Shown piece by piece: positions 15,874-23,636 of a DNA stretch of 36,621 nucleotides. A model generated the notes under the pieces. That model was not told the DNA's origin, did not search any database, and saw only the letters and a list, made by a program, of their open reading frames with translations. This DNA comes from Firmicutes bacterium UBA7510 (lineage in GTDB: Bacteria > Bacillota > Clostridia > Tissierellales > Sedimentibacteraceae). Location: NCBI GenBank assembly GCA_002479485.1, contig DLNM01000033.1, forward strand, positions 1 to 36,621, written 5' to 3'. Each line of letters opens with the position of its first letter. Positions within the stretch are counted from its first letter, which is position 1. Position numbers and translations under genes: made by a program.

Positions 15874-17300
15874 AAATAGCTGTTATTGATGATGGAGTAA
15901 ATTCTGAGTTTTTTTCAATAGGCAAACTAAGCTTTGATATAGAGATACTTGATGAAACTCATATACAAAATAGAGAAAATAAAAAACATATTGTCAATCA
16001 CGGCACTGTTTGTTCTGGGATAATAAGAAACTATGCTCCTAAAGCGCAAATAGGAAGTATAAAAATTATGGATTATCAGAAACAGTGCAGCTGTGAGAAA
16101 CTTATAGCCGCACTAGATTGGTGTTATGATAATGATATTTTTATAGTACATATGAGTATAGGAAGCTCTAAAATGATAGATTACGTTTCTATTAGAAGTG
16201 CTGTAAATAAATTGGCAGAAAAAAATATTATTGTAGTTGCAGCATTTAATAATAGTGGCGAAATAACATTTCCGGCATCTTTTGATTCTGTTATAGGAGT
16301 ACGTAACAATGAAAAACTAGAAGGCAATGAATATTTCGTTAATGAAAATTATTTTAATGATGCATTTATAATTGCTTCAGGTACACATGAGTTACTGATT
16401 GATGGAGAATTAAAAAAGACAAAACCTTGCAATAGCTATTCTGCTCCTTTAATAACTGCTATTGTTCATAATTTAATTGATAAATATGGTATTATACCTG
16501 TCAATGAAATTAAAAAACTTATAAGTGATGACAAAGCAATTGCTCAAAAAAGCTTTTATCCATATTTTTTTAATAAAGCCGTTTTAGTTAATTTATCTGA
16601 TGAAAATCTAATTTATAATCCTTTTTTTCATGTAATGAAGGCCTACAATAAATTTAATTATAAGAATGTAGAATTTGACAAAACAGGAGCTTTAGTTATA
16701 ATACCAAACAGTATTAACGATTTTTATAATGAAGAAAAAATTTTATATATATTAGAAAAAAACAAAAGTTATATTTCTGGATTATTATATGTAGGAATAG
16801 CAACAAGTTCAATTGAAAATTTATGCTATAATGATTTAAAAATTCCACTTACAGATGAAAAATACAAAAAATATAACTATCTTCGATATATTGAAAATGA
16901 TAGCTTCAGTAATGTAAGTGGTCCAATTTTATCTGTAAAAGGTACATATAAAAATTGTATTAAATTAGTATACGAAATAAATAGAATGTTTGAAACTTTG
17001 GGATATAATTCAAAGGCTGTATCGAGTTATGGAAAAAGCTACTTATATGATATAGAGTACATATCTTCAAATTTATTATATAAATCAAATATTTTAAAGC
17101 TGTTTAATTTTTACAATCTTGAAGTTATGATAATAAATTCAAATAATATAAGTGCAGACAATCTTTATGATATTATAATTGTTGTCGACGAAAATACTGA
17201 TAATATCGTGTATTCGGAAAGTAAAATTATTGTTACTAAAAATTATTCTGATAGAGATATAAAAGATATTTTTAATTATATATTAGATATATTAGTGTAG
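15870..17300 (+). CDS. Cytoplasmic subtilisin-like (S8) protease with C-terminal accessory domain
   Basis: Residues 1-200 are a compact subtilase: catalytic Asp7 (IAVIDDG), His44 (NHGT), oxyanion Asn127 (VVAAFN) and Ser189 (NSYSAP, in place of the usual GTSMASP). It has neither signal peptide nor propeptide, so it works inside the cell; removal of the precursor leader is the natural role. Residues about 255-476 are not protease. They show 'ALVIIPNSINDFYNEEK' (274-290), a strand-loop-helix 'GPILSVKGTYKNCIKLVYEI' (351-370) and 'LYDIIIVVD' (432-440), in the same order and spacing as in the accessory protein encoded at 12650. It starts at ATGA overlapping the transporter and is the last gene of the operon; I see no clear terminator after it. 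Confidence 0.85.
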   Translation: MKIAVIDDGVNSEFFSIGKLSFDIEILDETHIQNRENKKHIVNHGTVCSGIIRNYAPKAQIGSIKIMDYQKQCSCEKLIAALDWCYDNDIFIVHMSIGSSKMIDYVSIRSAVNKLAEKNIIVVAAFNNSGEITFPASFDSVIGVRNNEKLEGNEYFVNENYFNDAFIIASGTHELLIDGELKKTKPCNSYSAPLITAIVHNLIDKYGIIPVNEIKKLISDDKAIAQKSFYPYFFNKAVLVNLSDENLIYNPFFHVMKAYNKFNYKNVEFDKTGALVIIPNSINDFYNEEKILYILEKNKSYISGLLYVGIATSSIENLCYNDLKIPLTDEKYKKYNYLRYIENDSFSNVSGPILSVKGTYKNCIKLVYEINRMFETLGYNSKAVSSYGKSYLYDIEYISSNLLYKSNILKLFNFYNLEVMIINSNNISADNLYDIIIVVDENTDNIVYSESKIIVTKNYSDRDIKDIFNYILDILV

Positions 17301-17530
17301 AATATTTGCCTTGAGCACAATTAATTTTAAAAACAAGGATATTATATAATAGTCTCGACTACGTTCGATCCATTTTAAAGTTACTTTTCGTAATTATTTT
17401 GTTATAGAGTTGACAATTTAAAATTTTTTATTTATAGTGGAATTAATATATTAAGCTTTAAAATTATTGTTATTTTAAAGATAAATTTATTATATAATGA
17501 CAATATAAAATGAAAGGCAGGCTAAAGGAT
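17301..17530 (+). promoter_or_regulatory. Intergenic region with putative pepP promoter
   Basis: TTGACA (17410-17415), a 17-base spacer and TATAGT (17433-17438) form a good promoter for the downstream aminopeptidase. An imperfect palindrome (CCTTG 17309-17313 / CAAGG 17334-17338) follows the protease gene but has no convincing T-tail. Otherwise the gap is AT-rich without a gene. Confidence 0.55.
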
Positions 17531-19312
17531 ATGCAGGTTAAGGAAAGAGTTCAAAAGTTACAAGATTTAATGAAACAAAATGGCATAGATGCTTACATAA
17601 TACCAAGTGGAGATGCTCACCAAAGCGAATACGTAGCACCTCACTGGGATTCAAGAAAATGGATAACAGGATTTACAGGCTCAGCAGGAACAGCTGTTAT
17701 AACATTAGAAAATGAAAATGGACTTTGGACAGATGGAAGATACTTCATACAAGCAGAAAAACAATTAGAGGGTTCAACTATAGACTTATATAAGATGGGA
17801 CAACCATCAGTGCCAACTATTGTTGAATGGCTAAAGAAAAACTTAAAAGACGGTGCAACTATTGGATTTGATGGAAAGGTTGTATCTAAGTCTTTCTATG
17901 ATAATTTAGATAAGGCTTTATGTTCAAAAGAGATTAAATATAACCTAGAACATGATTTGATTGATAAAATTTGGGAAGATAGACCTGAGATTCCTATGAA
18001 TGATTTCTATTCATTAGATGTTAAATTCGCTGGTAAAAGCAGAACCCAAAAATTAAATGAAGTAAGAGAGCATATGAAGGCTGAATCAACTACTCATTTT
18101 GTTTTAAGCTCATTAGATGACATTGCTTGGTTATTTAACATAAGAGGTACTGATGTTCCTTGTAATCCAGTTATAATATCTTATGCAGTTATATCAATGG
18201 ATGAGGCTATATTATTTGTTGATTCTAAAAAAGTTACTATCGATATTAAGGCTGAACTTGAAAAAGACGGTATATCTATAAAGGAATATAATGAGCTAGA
18301 TAAATATTTAAATGAATTAAATAGCAAAAATGTAGTTACTTATGATCCATTAAAGACAAACATGTGGATTATAAATTCTTTAGATGCTGATGTAAAAAAA
18401 TCAGAGGAGCAAAACTACACTACTAAATTAAAGGCTGTTAAAAATGATGTTGAGCTTCAGAATATGAGAGAATCACACATTACAGATGGCATAGCTATGG
18501 TTAAATTCTTACATTGGTTAGATACTAACTTAGGCAAAGAAAAAATAACTGAAATTTCTGCAAGTGAAAAATTAGCACAGCTTAGAAGTGAGGGTGAAAA
18601 CTTCAAGGGCTTAAGCTTTGGAACAATTGCTGGTTACAAGGAGCACGCTGCAATGATGCACTACTCATCAACTCCTGAAACTGACGTTGAGTTACAAAAA
18701 GAAGGAATGTTCTTAGTTGATTCAGGTGGACAATATTTAGGTGGAACAACAGATATTACTAGAACTATGGTATTAGGAAACTTAACACCAGAAGAAAAAA
18801 GAGATTTCACTTTAGTTCTTAAAGGTGTTATAGATTTAAGTATGGCAAAGTTTTTATATGGTTGTACTGGTACTAATCTAGATGTACTTGCTAGAGGACC
18901 ATTATGGCAATATGGTATTGACTATAAGTGTGGTACAGGTCATGGAGTAGGATTTTTCTTAAATGTTCATGAAGGACCTCATGGAATTAGAAACAATTAT
19001 GTATCTGCTGTTTTAGAGGAAGGTATGAATGTAACTAATGAGCCAGGTGTTTACAAACAAGGAAGACATGGTATTAGAATAGAAAATATACTTGTAGTTA
19101 GAAAAGATGAAGAGACTGAATCAGGTCAATTTATGAATTTTGAAACAATTACATTCTGTCCAATAGATTTAGACGGAATAGTTGTAGAAATGCTGACTAC
19201 AGAGGAAAGAGCATGGTTAAACAATTACCATAAAGAAGTATACGAAAAATTAAGCCCATCTCTAAATGAAGAACAAAGAGCATGGTTAAAGTATAATACA
19301 AGAGCAATATAA
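17531..19312 (+). CDS. pepP: Xaa-Pro aminopeptidase (M24 family, aminopeptidase P)
   Basis: Cytoplasmic metalloprotease that removes an N-terminal residue before proline. It has the three-domain eukaryote-like XPNPEP layout: two creatinase-like N-terminal domains (about 1-300) and a pita-bread catalytic domain. With start 17531 the metal ligands are Asp397, Asp408, His471 (GHGVG), Glu504 (NEPGVY) and Glu518, all present. The 593 residues are usual for this subgroup. ATG 17531 ('MQVKERVQKLQDLMKQNGID') is preferred because family members begin there and AAAGGCAGG precedes it; in-frame ATG 17510 has no ribosome binding site. It is a single-gene unit with its own promoter and terminator. Confidence 0.93.
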   Translation: MQVKERVQKLQDLMKQNGIDAYIIPSGDAHQSEYVAPHWDSRKWITGFTGSAGTAVITLENENGLWTDGRYFIQAEKQLEGSTIDLYKMGQPSVPTIVEWLKKNLKDGATIGFDGKVVSKSFYDNLDKALCSKEIKYNLEHDLIDKIWEDRPEIPMNDFYSLDVKFAGKSRTQKLNEVREHMKAESTTHFVLSSLDDIAWLFNIRGTDVPCNPVIISYAVISMDEAILFVDSKKVTIDIKAELEKDGISIKEYNELDKYLNELNSKNVVTYDPLKTNMWIINSLDADVKKSEEQNYTTKLKAVKNDVELQNMRESHITDGIAMVKFLHWLDTNLGKEKITEISASEKLAQLRSEGENFKGLSFGTIAGYKEHAAMMHYSSTPETDVELQKEGMFLVDSGGQYLGGTTDITRTMVLGNLTPEEKRDFTLVLKGVIDLSMAKFLYGCTGTNLDVLARGPLWQYGIDYKCGTGHGVGFFLNVHEGPHGIRNNYVSAVLEEGMNVTNEPGVYKQGRHGIRIENILVVRKDEETESGQFMNFETITFCPIDLDGIVVEMLTTEERAWLNNYHKEVYEKLSPSLNEEQRAWLKYNTRAI

Positions 19313-19316
19313 TATA

Positions 19317-19341
19317 AAAAGCGGACGAAAAGTCTGCTTTT
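19317..19341 (+). terminator. Terminator after pepP
   Basis: AAAAGCGGAC (19317-19326) pairs with GTCTGCTTTT (19332-19341) with one G-U pair and a GAAAA loop, followed by AT-rich sequence. Confidence 0.75.
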
Positions 19342-19353
19342 ATTATATAAATA

Positions 19354-19398
19354 AGGTTCTGTAGTCTACTCCAACTTTGGTATAAGTGGGAGGTTCTT
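19354..19398. repeat. Small palindrome flanked by AGGTTCT direct repeats
   Basis: CTCCAACTT (19369-19377) and AAGTGGGAG (19384-19392) form an imperfect palindrome, bracketed by two AGGTTCT copies at 19354-19360 and 19392-19398. T-rich sequence follows. It may be a second terminator or the relic of a small mobile palindrome. Confidence 0.35.
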
Positions 19399-19407
19399 AT
19401 TATTTTG

Positions 19408-19436
19408 TTGACATCTAAAATTATTTTTGAGATAAT
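19408..19436 (+). promoter_or_regulatory. Putative mtaB promoter
   Basis: A perfect TTGACA (19408-19413) and GATAAT (19431-19436) are separated by 17 bases. The remaining AT-rich leader of about 110 nt shows no gene. Confidence 0.5.
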
Positions 19437-19553
19437 AACTAATACTGATAGTTAAATGTCTTAATGATATTGAGACTCTTAATATTATAGTTAAGATTAT
19501 GTTATTCTCATATAAAGTATTAGCATAATGTTAGATTAAAATAGATTGGAATA

Positions 19554-20882
19554 ATGTGTATGTTAAATGTTTCATTTATAACATTAGGTTGTAAAGTAAA
19601 TCAGTTCGAATCAGAGGCTATGATGGAGTTATTTGAAAAGGAAGGCTTTAAAATAATTCCTGCGTGTGATAAAAGCGATATTTTTATTATAAATACATGT
19701 GCTGTAACTAAAGAAAGCGACAGAAAATCAAGACAGCTAATCAATAAAGCAAAACGAATGAATAAAAATGCTATTGTTGCTGCTGTTGGTTGCAGCGTGC
19801 AACTAAATAGTGAGAGAATTAGTGAAGAAACTTCCGTTGATATAGTTATAGGTACTAAAAACAAAAGCGAAATTGCTCGTCTTATTAAGGATAAATTAAA
19901 TAACTTAGATGTTAAGACAATTGTAGATAAATTTAAACCTCATGAAAGCTTTGAAGAGCTAAGTATAAGTAAAGAGCATGATAAAACAAGAGCAAATATT
20001 AAAATACAAGATGGTTGTAACCAATTTTGTACTTATTGTATAATTCCTTATGTACGAGGACCTATTAGAAGTAGAGATAGTGAAGATATAATTAAAGAAG
20101 TAAGAAATTTGTCCGAAAATGGTTATAAAGAGGTTGTAATTAATGGAATACATATCTCTTCCTATGGAAAAGATATTAATAAGGAAAATGCATTAATTTC
20201 ACTTATTGAGAATATTAATAGCATAGACGGCAATGCCAAAAATGGCATTGAAAGAATTCGTTTAGGTTCATTAGAACCAAACATAATAACAGAAGAATTT
20301 ATGCAAAGACTTTCAAAATTAAATAAAGCATGTGATCATTTTCATCTATCACTTCAAAGTGGCTCAGATACAGTGCTTCAGAGAATGAATAGAAGATATA
20401 CAGCTTCTGAGTATAAAGAAAAGGTTGATTTAATTAGAAGATATATGCCTAACTGTGGTATAACTACTGATATAATTGTAGGCTTTCCTGGAGAAACAGA
20501 GGAAGAATTCAATGAAACTCTAGAATTTGTGAAAGAAATCAACTTCTCAAGAATCCATGTTTTTAAATATTCTATTAGAGAAGGTACAAAAGCTGCTATA
20601 TTTGAAAATCAAATTGACGAAAAAATTAAAGCAGAAAGAAGTAAAAAACTTATAAAGCTTGCAGATGAATTAGCACAAAACTTTATGCAACAAATGGTTG
20701 GAGAAACAGTCAATGTATTAATTGAAAAGAAATCAGAAGATATATATGAGGGTTACACAACCAATTATATAAGAACCGTAGTTGAAAGTAGTACTGATAT
20801 AGATAATAAAATAGTTCAAGTTAAGGTTATAAAAGCAAATAATGATTATATAACAGGAAGCTTGCTAAAGGAGGATAGATGA
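19554..20882 (+). CDS. mtaB: tRNA N6-threonylcarbamoyladenosine methylthiotransferase
   Basis: Radical SAM enzyme that adds a methylthio group to t6A37 of ANN-decoding tRNAs, giving ms2t6A. The N-terminal UPF0004 domain 'FITLGCKVNQFES' holds Cys13, Cys49 and Cys80 for the auxiliary cluster. The radical SAM triad is Cys155, Cys159 and Cys162 (CNQFCTYC), with 'IIPYVRGPIRSR' following. A C-terminal TRAM-type domain starts at about 375. 'GCKVNQFES' is characteristic of MtaB rather than MiaB. Start 19554 or the in-frame ATG 19560 is possible; neither has a strong ribosome binding site. The HIT gene follows its stop directly. Confidence 0.93.
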   Translation: MCMLNVSFITLGCKVNQFESEAMMELFEKEGFKIIPACDKSDIFIINTCAVTKESDRKSRQLINKAKRMNKNAIVAAVGCSVQLNSERISEETSVDIVIGTKNKSEIARLIKDKLNNLDVKTIVDKFKPHESFEELSISKEHDKTRANIKIQDGCNQFCTYCIIPYVRGPIRSRDSEDIIKEVRNLSENGYKEVVINGIHISSYGKDINKENALISLIENINSIDGNAKNGIERIRLGSLEPNIITEEFMQRLSKLNKACDHFHLSLQSGSDTVLQRMNRRYTASEYKEKVDLIRRYMPNCGITTDIIVGFPGETEEEFNETLEFVKEINFSRIHVFKYSIREGTKAAIFENQIDEKIKAERSKKLIKLADELAQNFMQQMVGETVNVLIEKKSEDIYEGYTTNYIRTVVESSTDIDNKIVQVKVIKANNDYITGSLLKEDR

Positions 20883-21221
20883 ATGGATTGTATATTTTGT
20901 AAAATACTTAATAAAGAAATACCATCTAATGTAGTATTTGAAAACGACAAAATACTTGCTTTTTATGATATAGCACCACAAGCACCAATACATGTTGTTA
21001 TCATTCCTAAAATTCATATTTCTTCAGCAAATGAAGTAAATGAGGAAAATTCTAAATATATTAGCGAAATATTTACGGCTATCCCTGAAATTGCAAAGAA
21101 ACTTGGAATTGCTGATTCTGGATATAGAATTATAAACAACTGTGGTAGAGATGGTTGTCAAAGTGTAGAGCATATACATTTTCATATGCTTGGTGGTAGA
21201 AAAATGTCTGAAATTTTCTAA
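20883..21221 (+). CDS. HIT family (Hint-like) nucleotide hydrolase
   Basis: Small histidine-triad protein of 112 residues, the usual length for bacterial Hint proteins, which hydrolyse nucleoside phosphoramidates and adenylyl-lysine. It begins 'MDCIFCKILNKEIPS' with the CxxC of the family. The active-site triad H-x-H-x-H is His97, His99 and His101 (EHIHFHMLGG), where the middle/last His acts as nucleophile region. Its ATG follows the mtaB stop with no gap, and AAAGGAGG lies in the end of mtaB, so translation is coupled. Confidence 0.93.
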   Translation: MDCIFCKILNKEIPSNVVFENDKILAFYDIAPQAPIHVVIIPKIHISSANEVNEENSKYISEIFTAIPEIAKKLGIADSGYRIINNCGRDGCQSVEHIHFHMLGGRKMSEIF

Positions 21222-21231
21222 TAAATATATA

Positions 21232-21260
21232 TTGCATTTCATCATAATATGGTATATAAT
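21232..21260 (+). promoter_or_regulatory. Putative rpsU promoter
   Basis: TTGCAT (21232-21237), 17 bases, then a perfect TATAAT (21255-21260), in the gap between the HIT gene and rpsU. Confidence 0.65.
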
Positions 21261-21331
21261 ATGATAGTGCTATTTTAAACTCGCTGTTGTTTAGGACATA
21301 CAGTGGAAGAAACGAGGGGAGGGTAGCAAAA

Positions 21332-21514
21332 ATGACAGAGGTTAAGGTAAGAGAAAACGAGTCGCTTGATAATGCTCTTAGAAGATTTAAGAGACAATGT
21401 GCGCTTACAGGAGTAATGTCTGAAGTAAGAAAAAGAGAACATTACGAAAAACCAAGCGTAAAGCGTAAGAAAAAGGCTGAAGCTGCAAGAAGAAAAAAGA
21501 AAAAAATAAGATAA
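21332..21514 (+). CDS. rpsU: 30S ribosomal protein S21
   Basis: A 60-residue, strongly basic ribosomal protein. It has the S21 pattern 'VRENESLDNALRRFKRQC', then 'EVRKREHYEKPSVKRKKK' and an Arg/Lys tail. ATG 21332 is the start: GAGGGGAGGG lies just upstream and the protein begins MTEVKV like its relatives. The in-frame ATG at 21287 would add 15 residues unrelated to S21. It forms a unit with yqeY, 19 bases downstream, a pairing common in Firmicutes. Confidence 0.97.
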   Translation: MTEVKVRENESLDNALRRFKRQCALTGVMSEVRKREHYEKPSVKRKKKAEAARRKKKKIR

Positions 21515-21533
21515 GAGAATAAGAGGTGAAAGT

Positions 21534-21977
21534 ATGCCTTTGAAAGAGACCTTAGCGGAAGATTTAAAAGATGCAATGAAGTCTAAGGAAAAAGTCAAAA
21601 AAAATGTTGTAACTATGGTTAGAGCTGCAATTAAGCAACGTGAAGTCGATGAAAGAATAGAGCTGGATGATGCTGAAATTATAGATATTATTGCTAAACA
21701 GGTTAAACAGAAAAAAGACAGTATAGAAGAATTTCAAAAAGGCAATAGGCTAGATCTTGTTGATCTCACAAATGATGAGATTAAAATTCTTTTAAATTAT
21801 TTACCGCCTCAACTGTCAGAGGATGAGCTTGAACAGATTGTTAAAGATGCTATAGAAGAAACAAATGCTCAAACTAAAAAAGACCTTGGAAAGCTTATGG
21901 CAGTAATCATGCCAAAAGTAAAAGGTAAGGCTGACGGTAAGCAAGTAAATCAGATCGTGGCTAGATACTTACAATAA
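21534..21977 (+). CDS. yqeY: GatB/YqeY domain protein
   Basis: A 147-residue stand-alone YqeY protein, related to the C-terminal tRNA-binding tail of the GatB amidotransferase subunit. Visible are the N-terminal 'LKEDLKDAMKSKEK'-like helix, 'VRAAIKQREVDERIELDDAEIIDIIAKQVKQKKDSIEEF' and the C-terminal 'DLGKLMAVIMPKVKGKADGKQVNQIV', typical of the family. Probably interacts with tRNA; its exact job is not established. AGAGGTG precedes the ATG. It lies behind rpsU and is closed by a strong terminator. Confidence 0.93.
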   Translation: MPLKETLAEDLKDAMKSKEKVKKNVVTMVRAAIKQREVDERIELDDAEIIDIIAKQVKQKKDSIEEFQKGNRLDLVDLTNDEIKILLNYLPPQLSEDELEQIVKDAIEETNAQTKKDLGKLMAVIMPKVKGKADGKQVNQIVARYLQ

Positions 21978-21980
21978 CTA

Positions 21981-22007
21981 AAAACCCTGAAATCAGGGTT
22001 TTTTTAT
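21981..22007 (+). terminator. Terminator after yqeY
   Basis: AAAACCCTGA (21981-21990) and TCAGGGTTTT (21993-22002) form a perfect stem with a very tight AA loop, followed by a T-run. Confidence 0.9.
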
Positions 22008-22078
22008 TTTGCTTAAAAATAATAAAACGTTCTAATAGTATATCATTTTTCATATTTTTATATAAAGGATGTGATTAT

Positions 22079-22351
22079 ATGGATATGAACAAAATACGCA
22101 GTAAATTAGCAGATGAACTTGAAATGCCAGATAATGTCGTGTCTAATAATTTTGACATTAGGATTCAGGGAAATAAACGTGTGATAATTGAAAATCATGT
22201 GGGTGTACTTATATATGAAAATGATATTATTCACATAAAGACAAAAATACAAAATATAGTTATCAAGGGCGATAAATTAAAAATAGGAGAAATTACAGAT
22301 TTTTATATAATTGTAAACGGTGAGATTAAGGAAATACAAATTAAGGAGTAG
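22079..22351 (+). CDS. yqfC: Sporulation protein YqfC
   Basis: A 90-residue YabP/YqfC-type protein. The pattern 'ADELEMPDNVVSNNFDIRIQGNKRVIIENHVGVLIYENDIIHIKT' is the family core: P-x-[DN] near the start and the 'N-x2-G[IV]' turn. In Bacillus it belongs to the sigma-E regulon of the mother cell and works with YqfD. GGATG precedes ATG 22079; ATG 22085 is a possible alternative. It is followed by yqfD, as in other spore formers, and so supports a sporulating host. Confidence 0.9.
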   Translation: MDMNKIRSKLADELEMPDNVVSNNFDIRIQGNKRVIIENHVGVLIYENDIIHIKTKIQNIVIKGDKLKIGEITDFYIIVNGEIKEIQIKE

Positions 22352-22357
22352 GAAGTG

Positions 22358-22374
22358 ACGCCGCAAAGCGGTGT
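22358..22374 (+). other. GC-rich mini-hairpin before yqfD ribosome binding site
   Basis: ACGCCGC and GCGGTGT pair (7 bp, one G-U) around an AAA loop, immediately upstream of the ATGGAGGA ribosome binding site of yqfD. It is notably GC-rich for this genome. Confidence 0.5.
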
Positions 22375-22386
22375 AATGGAGGAAAT

Positions 22387-23574
22387 ATGCTTAGTCAAAG
22401 GGTAAGTAATTTTATAAAAAGCTACGTGGTTGTTAATTTAAATACCAAAAATTATGAAAAAGTTCTCAATTTACTTAGAAGAAAAAATATAATTATGTGG
22501 GATGTAAATAAGGTACAGGATGGAATTAGTTTTAAAATATATAAAAAGGATTTTGAAAAAAACAAGCAATTTTTTCAGGATGCAAATATAAAACCAATTA
22601 AAAAAATAGGTGTTTTGTTTAAGCTAAATAAGTTATATATGAGAGTTGGTTTTGTAATTGGTGCAATTATTATATTTACATATGCTTTTGTATTTTGTTC
22701 ATTTGCTTGGGATATAAAGGTTATAGGCAATGAAAAACTTAAGGAAAATGATATAGTAGAGTATTTAAATGAGAATCATATAAAAACTCCTATTAAGATT
22801 AAAAAAATTAATAATAAATACATAGAGGATTTAATATATTCAAAATTTAATGACATTAAGTTTATTGAGGCTCATATTGAGGGTATCAATCTAGTTTTAT
22901 TTGTTAAAGAAAAAAAAGAAACAGAATACGCAATTAGTGATAATACACCTACAAGCATTGTATCAAATAAACAGGCTGTGATATATAAAACGGTTGTAAA
23001 GCATGGTGAATTGTTAGTTAAAGAAGGTGATGTTGTTAGTGTTGGTCAGCTTCTAGTGCAAGGTACTAAAAAAGATAAGGATAATACAAGCAAACTAATT
23101 AATTCAGATGCAACAATTTTTGGTTATACATATTATAATTTAACACTCAATGAACCTAAAACTCATGTTATAAAAAAAGAAACTGGGAAAACTAATAATA
23201 TATTTAGGCTAATAATTAAAGATAAAAAAATAAAAATATTTGGTAATGAAAATAAATATGAGAATTATGATTCTAAAAGTAAAATTATTTCCATACCACT
23301 AATTACAGATTTTTTAAATATTTCTTTTGAAAAAGTGAAACAATATGAGTTAGAAGTAAAAGAACAAGAAACGACTAGAGAATATGCAGAAAATAAATTA
23401 TTAATTAATTTACACGAAAAGTTAGTGAAAATTTGTAACAAAAATGCTAAAATAGATAAAAAGGATATAGTATTGGAAGAAACGGATACTGAATATATAT
23501 TAAGAGCAAAAATTCAAATGATAGAAGATATAGGAGAAATTATTAAGATATATTCACTCAAGGAGGAAGGGTAA
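22387..23574 (+). CDS. yqfD: Sporulation protein YqfD
   Basis: A 395-residue membrane-anchored sporulation protein related to SpoIV-associated YqfD of Bacillus. A short N-terminal soluble part contains 'VLNLLRRKNIIMWDV'. A single strong membrane helix at about 82-105 ('VGFVIGAIIIFTYAFVFC') leads to 'WDIKVIGNEKLKENDI', a POTRA-like start. A longer extracytoplasmic region follows and ends in a charged tail. GGAGGA precedes the ATG. Its partner yqfC lies upstream and phoH downstream, the standard Firmicute order. Confidence 0.93.
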   Translation: MLSQRVSNFIKSYVVVNLNTKNYEKVLNLLRRKNIIMWDVNKVQDGISFKIYKKDFEKNKQFFQDANIKPIKKIGVLFKLNKLYMRVGFVIGAIIIFTYAFVFCSFAWDIKVIGNEKLKENDIVEYLNENHIKTPIKIKKINNKYIEDLIYSKFNDIKFIEAHIEGINLVLFVKEKKETEYAISDNTPTSIVSNKQAVIYKTVVKHGELLVKEGDVVSVGQLLVQGTKKDKDNTSKLINSDATIFGYTYYNLTLNEPKTHVIKKETGKTNNIFRLIIKDKKIKIFGNENKYENYDSKSKIISIPLITDFLNISFEKVKQYELEVKEQETTREYAENKLLINLHEKLVKICNKNAKIDKKDIVLEETDTEYILRAKIQMIEDIGEIIKIYSLKEEG

Positions 23575-23578
23575 ATCT

Positions 23579-23630
23579 CAACTCCACGCATAAGTGTTTT
23601 GAGAAATTATGCGCAAATTAAAGCATGGAG
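23579..23630 (+). repeat. Palindromic repeat copy before phoH
   Basis: CAACTCCACGCATAAGT, a diverged copy of the CGACTCCATGCGCAAAT element, starts here, and the core ATGCGCAAAT recurs at 23609-23618. CGCATAA (23587-23593) pairs with TTATGCG (23607-23613), and CTCCACGC with GCATGGAG (23623-23630), one mismatch. This last arm contains the phoH ribosome binding site. Confidence 0.55.
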
Positions 23631-23636
23631 GTATTA

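Noticed and set aside
17301..17530. A second short precursor peptide behind the protease gene
   Set aside because: I scanned the gap for Cys-rich short frames with a ribosome binding site and saw none.
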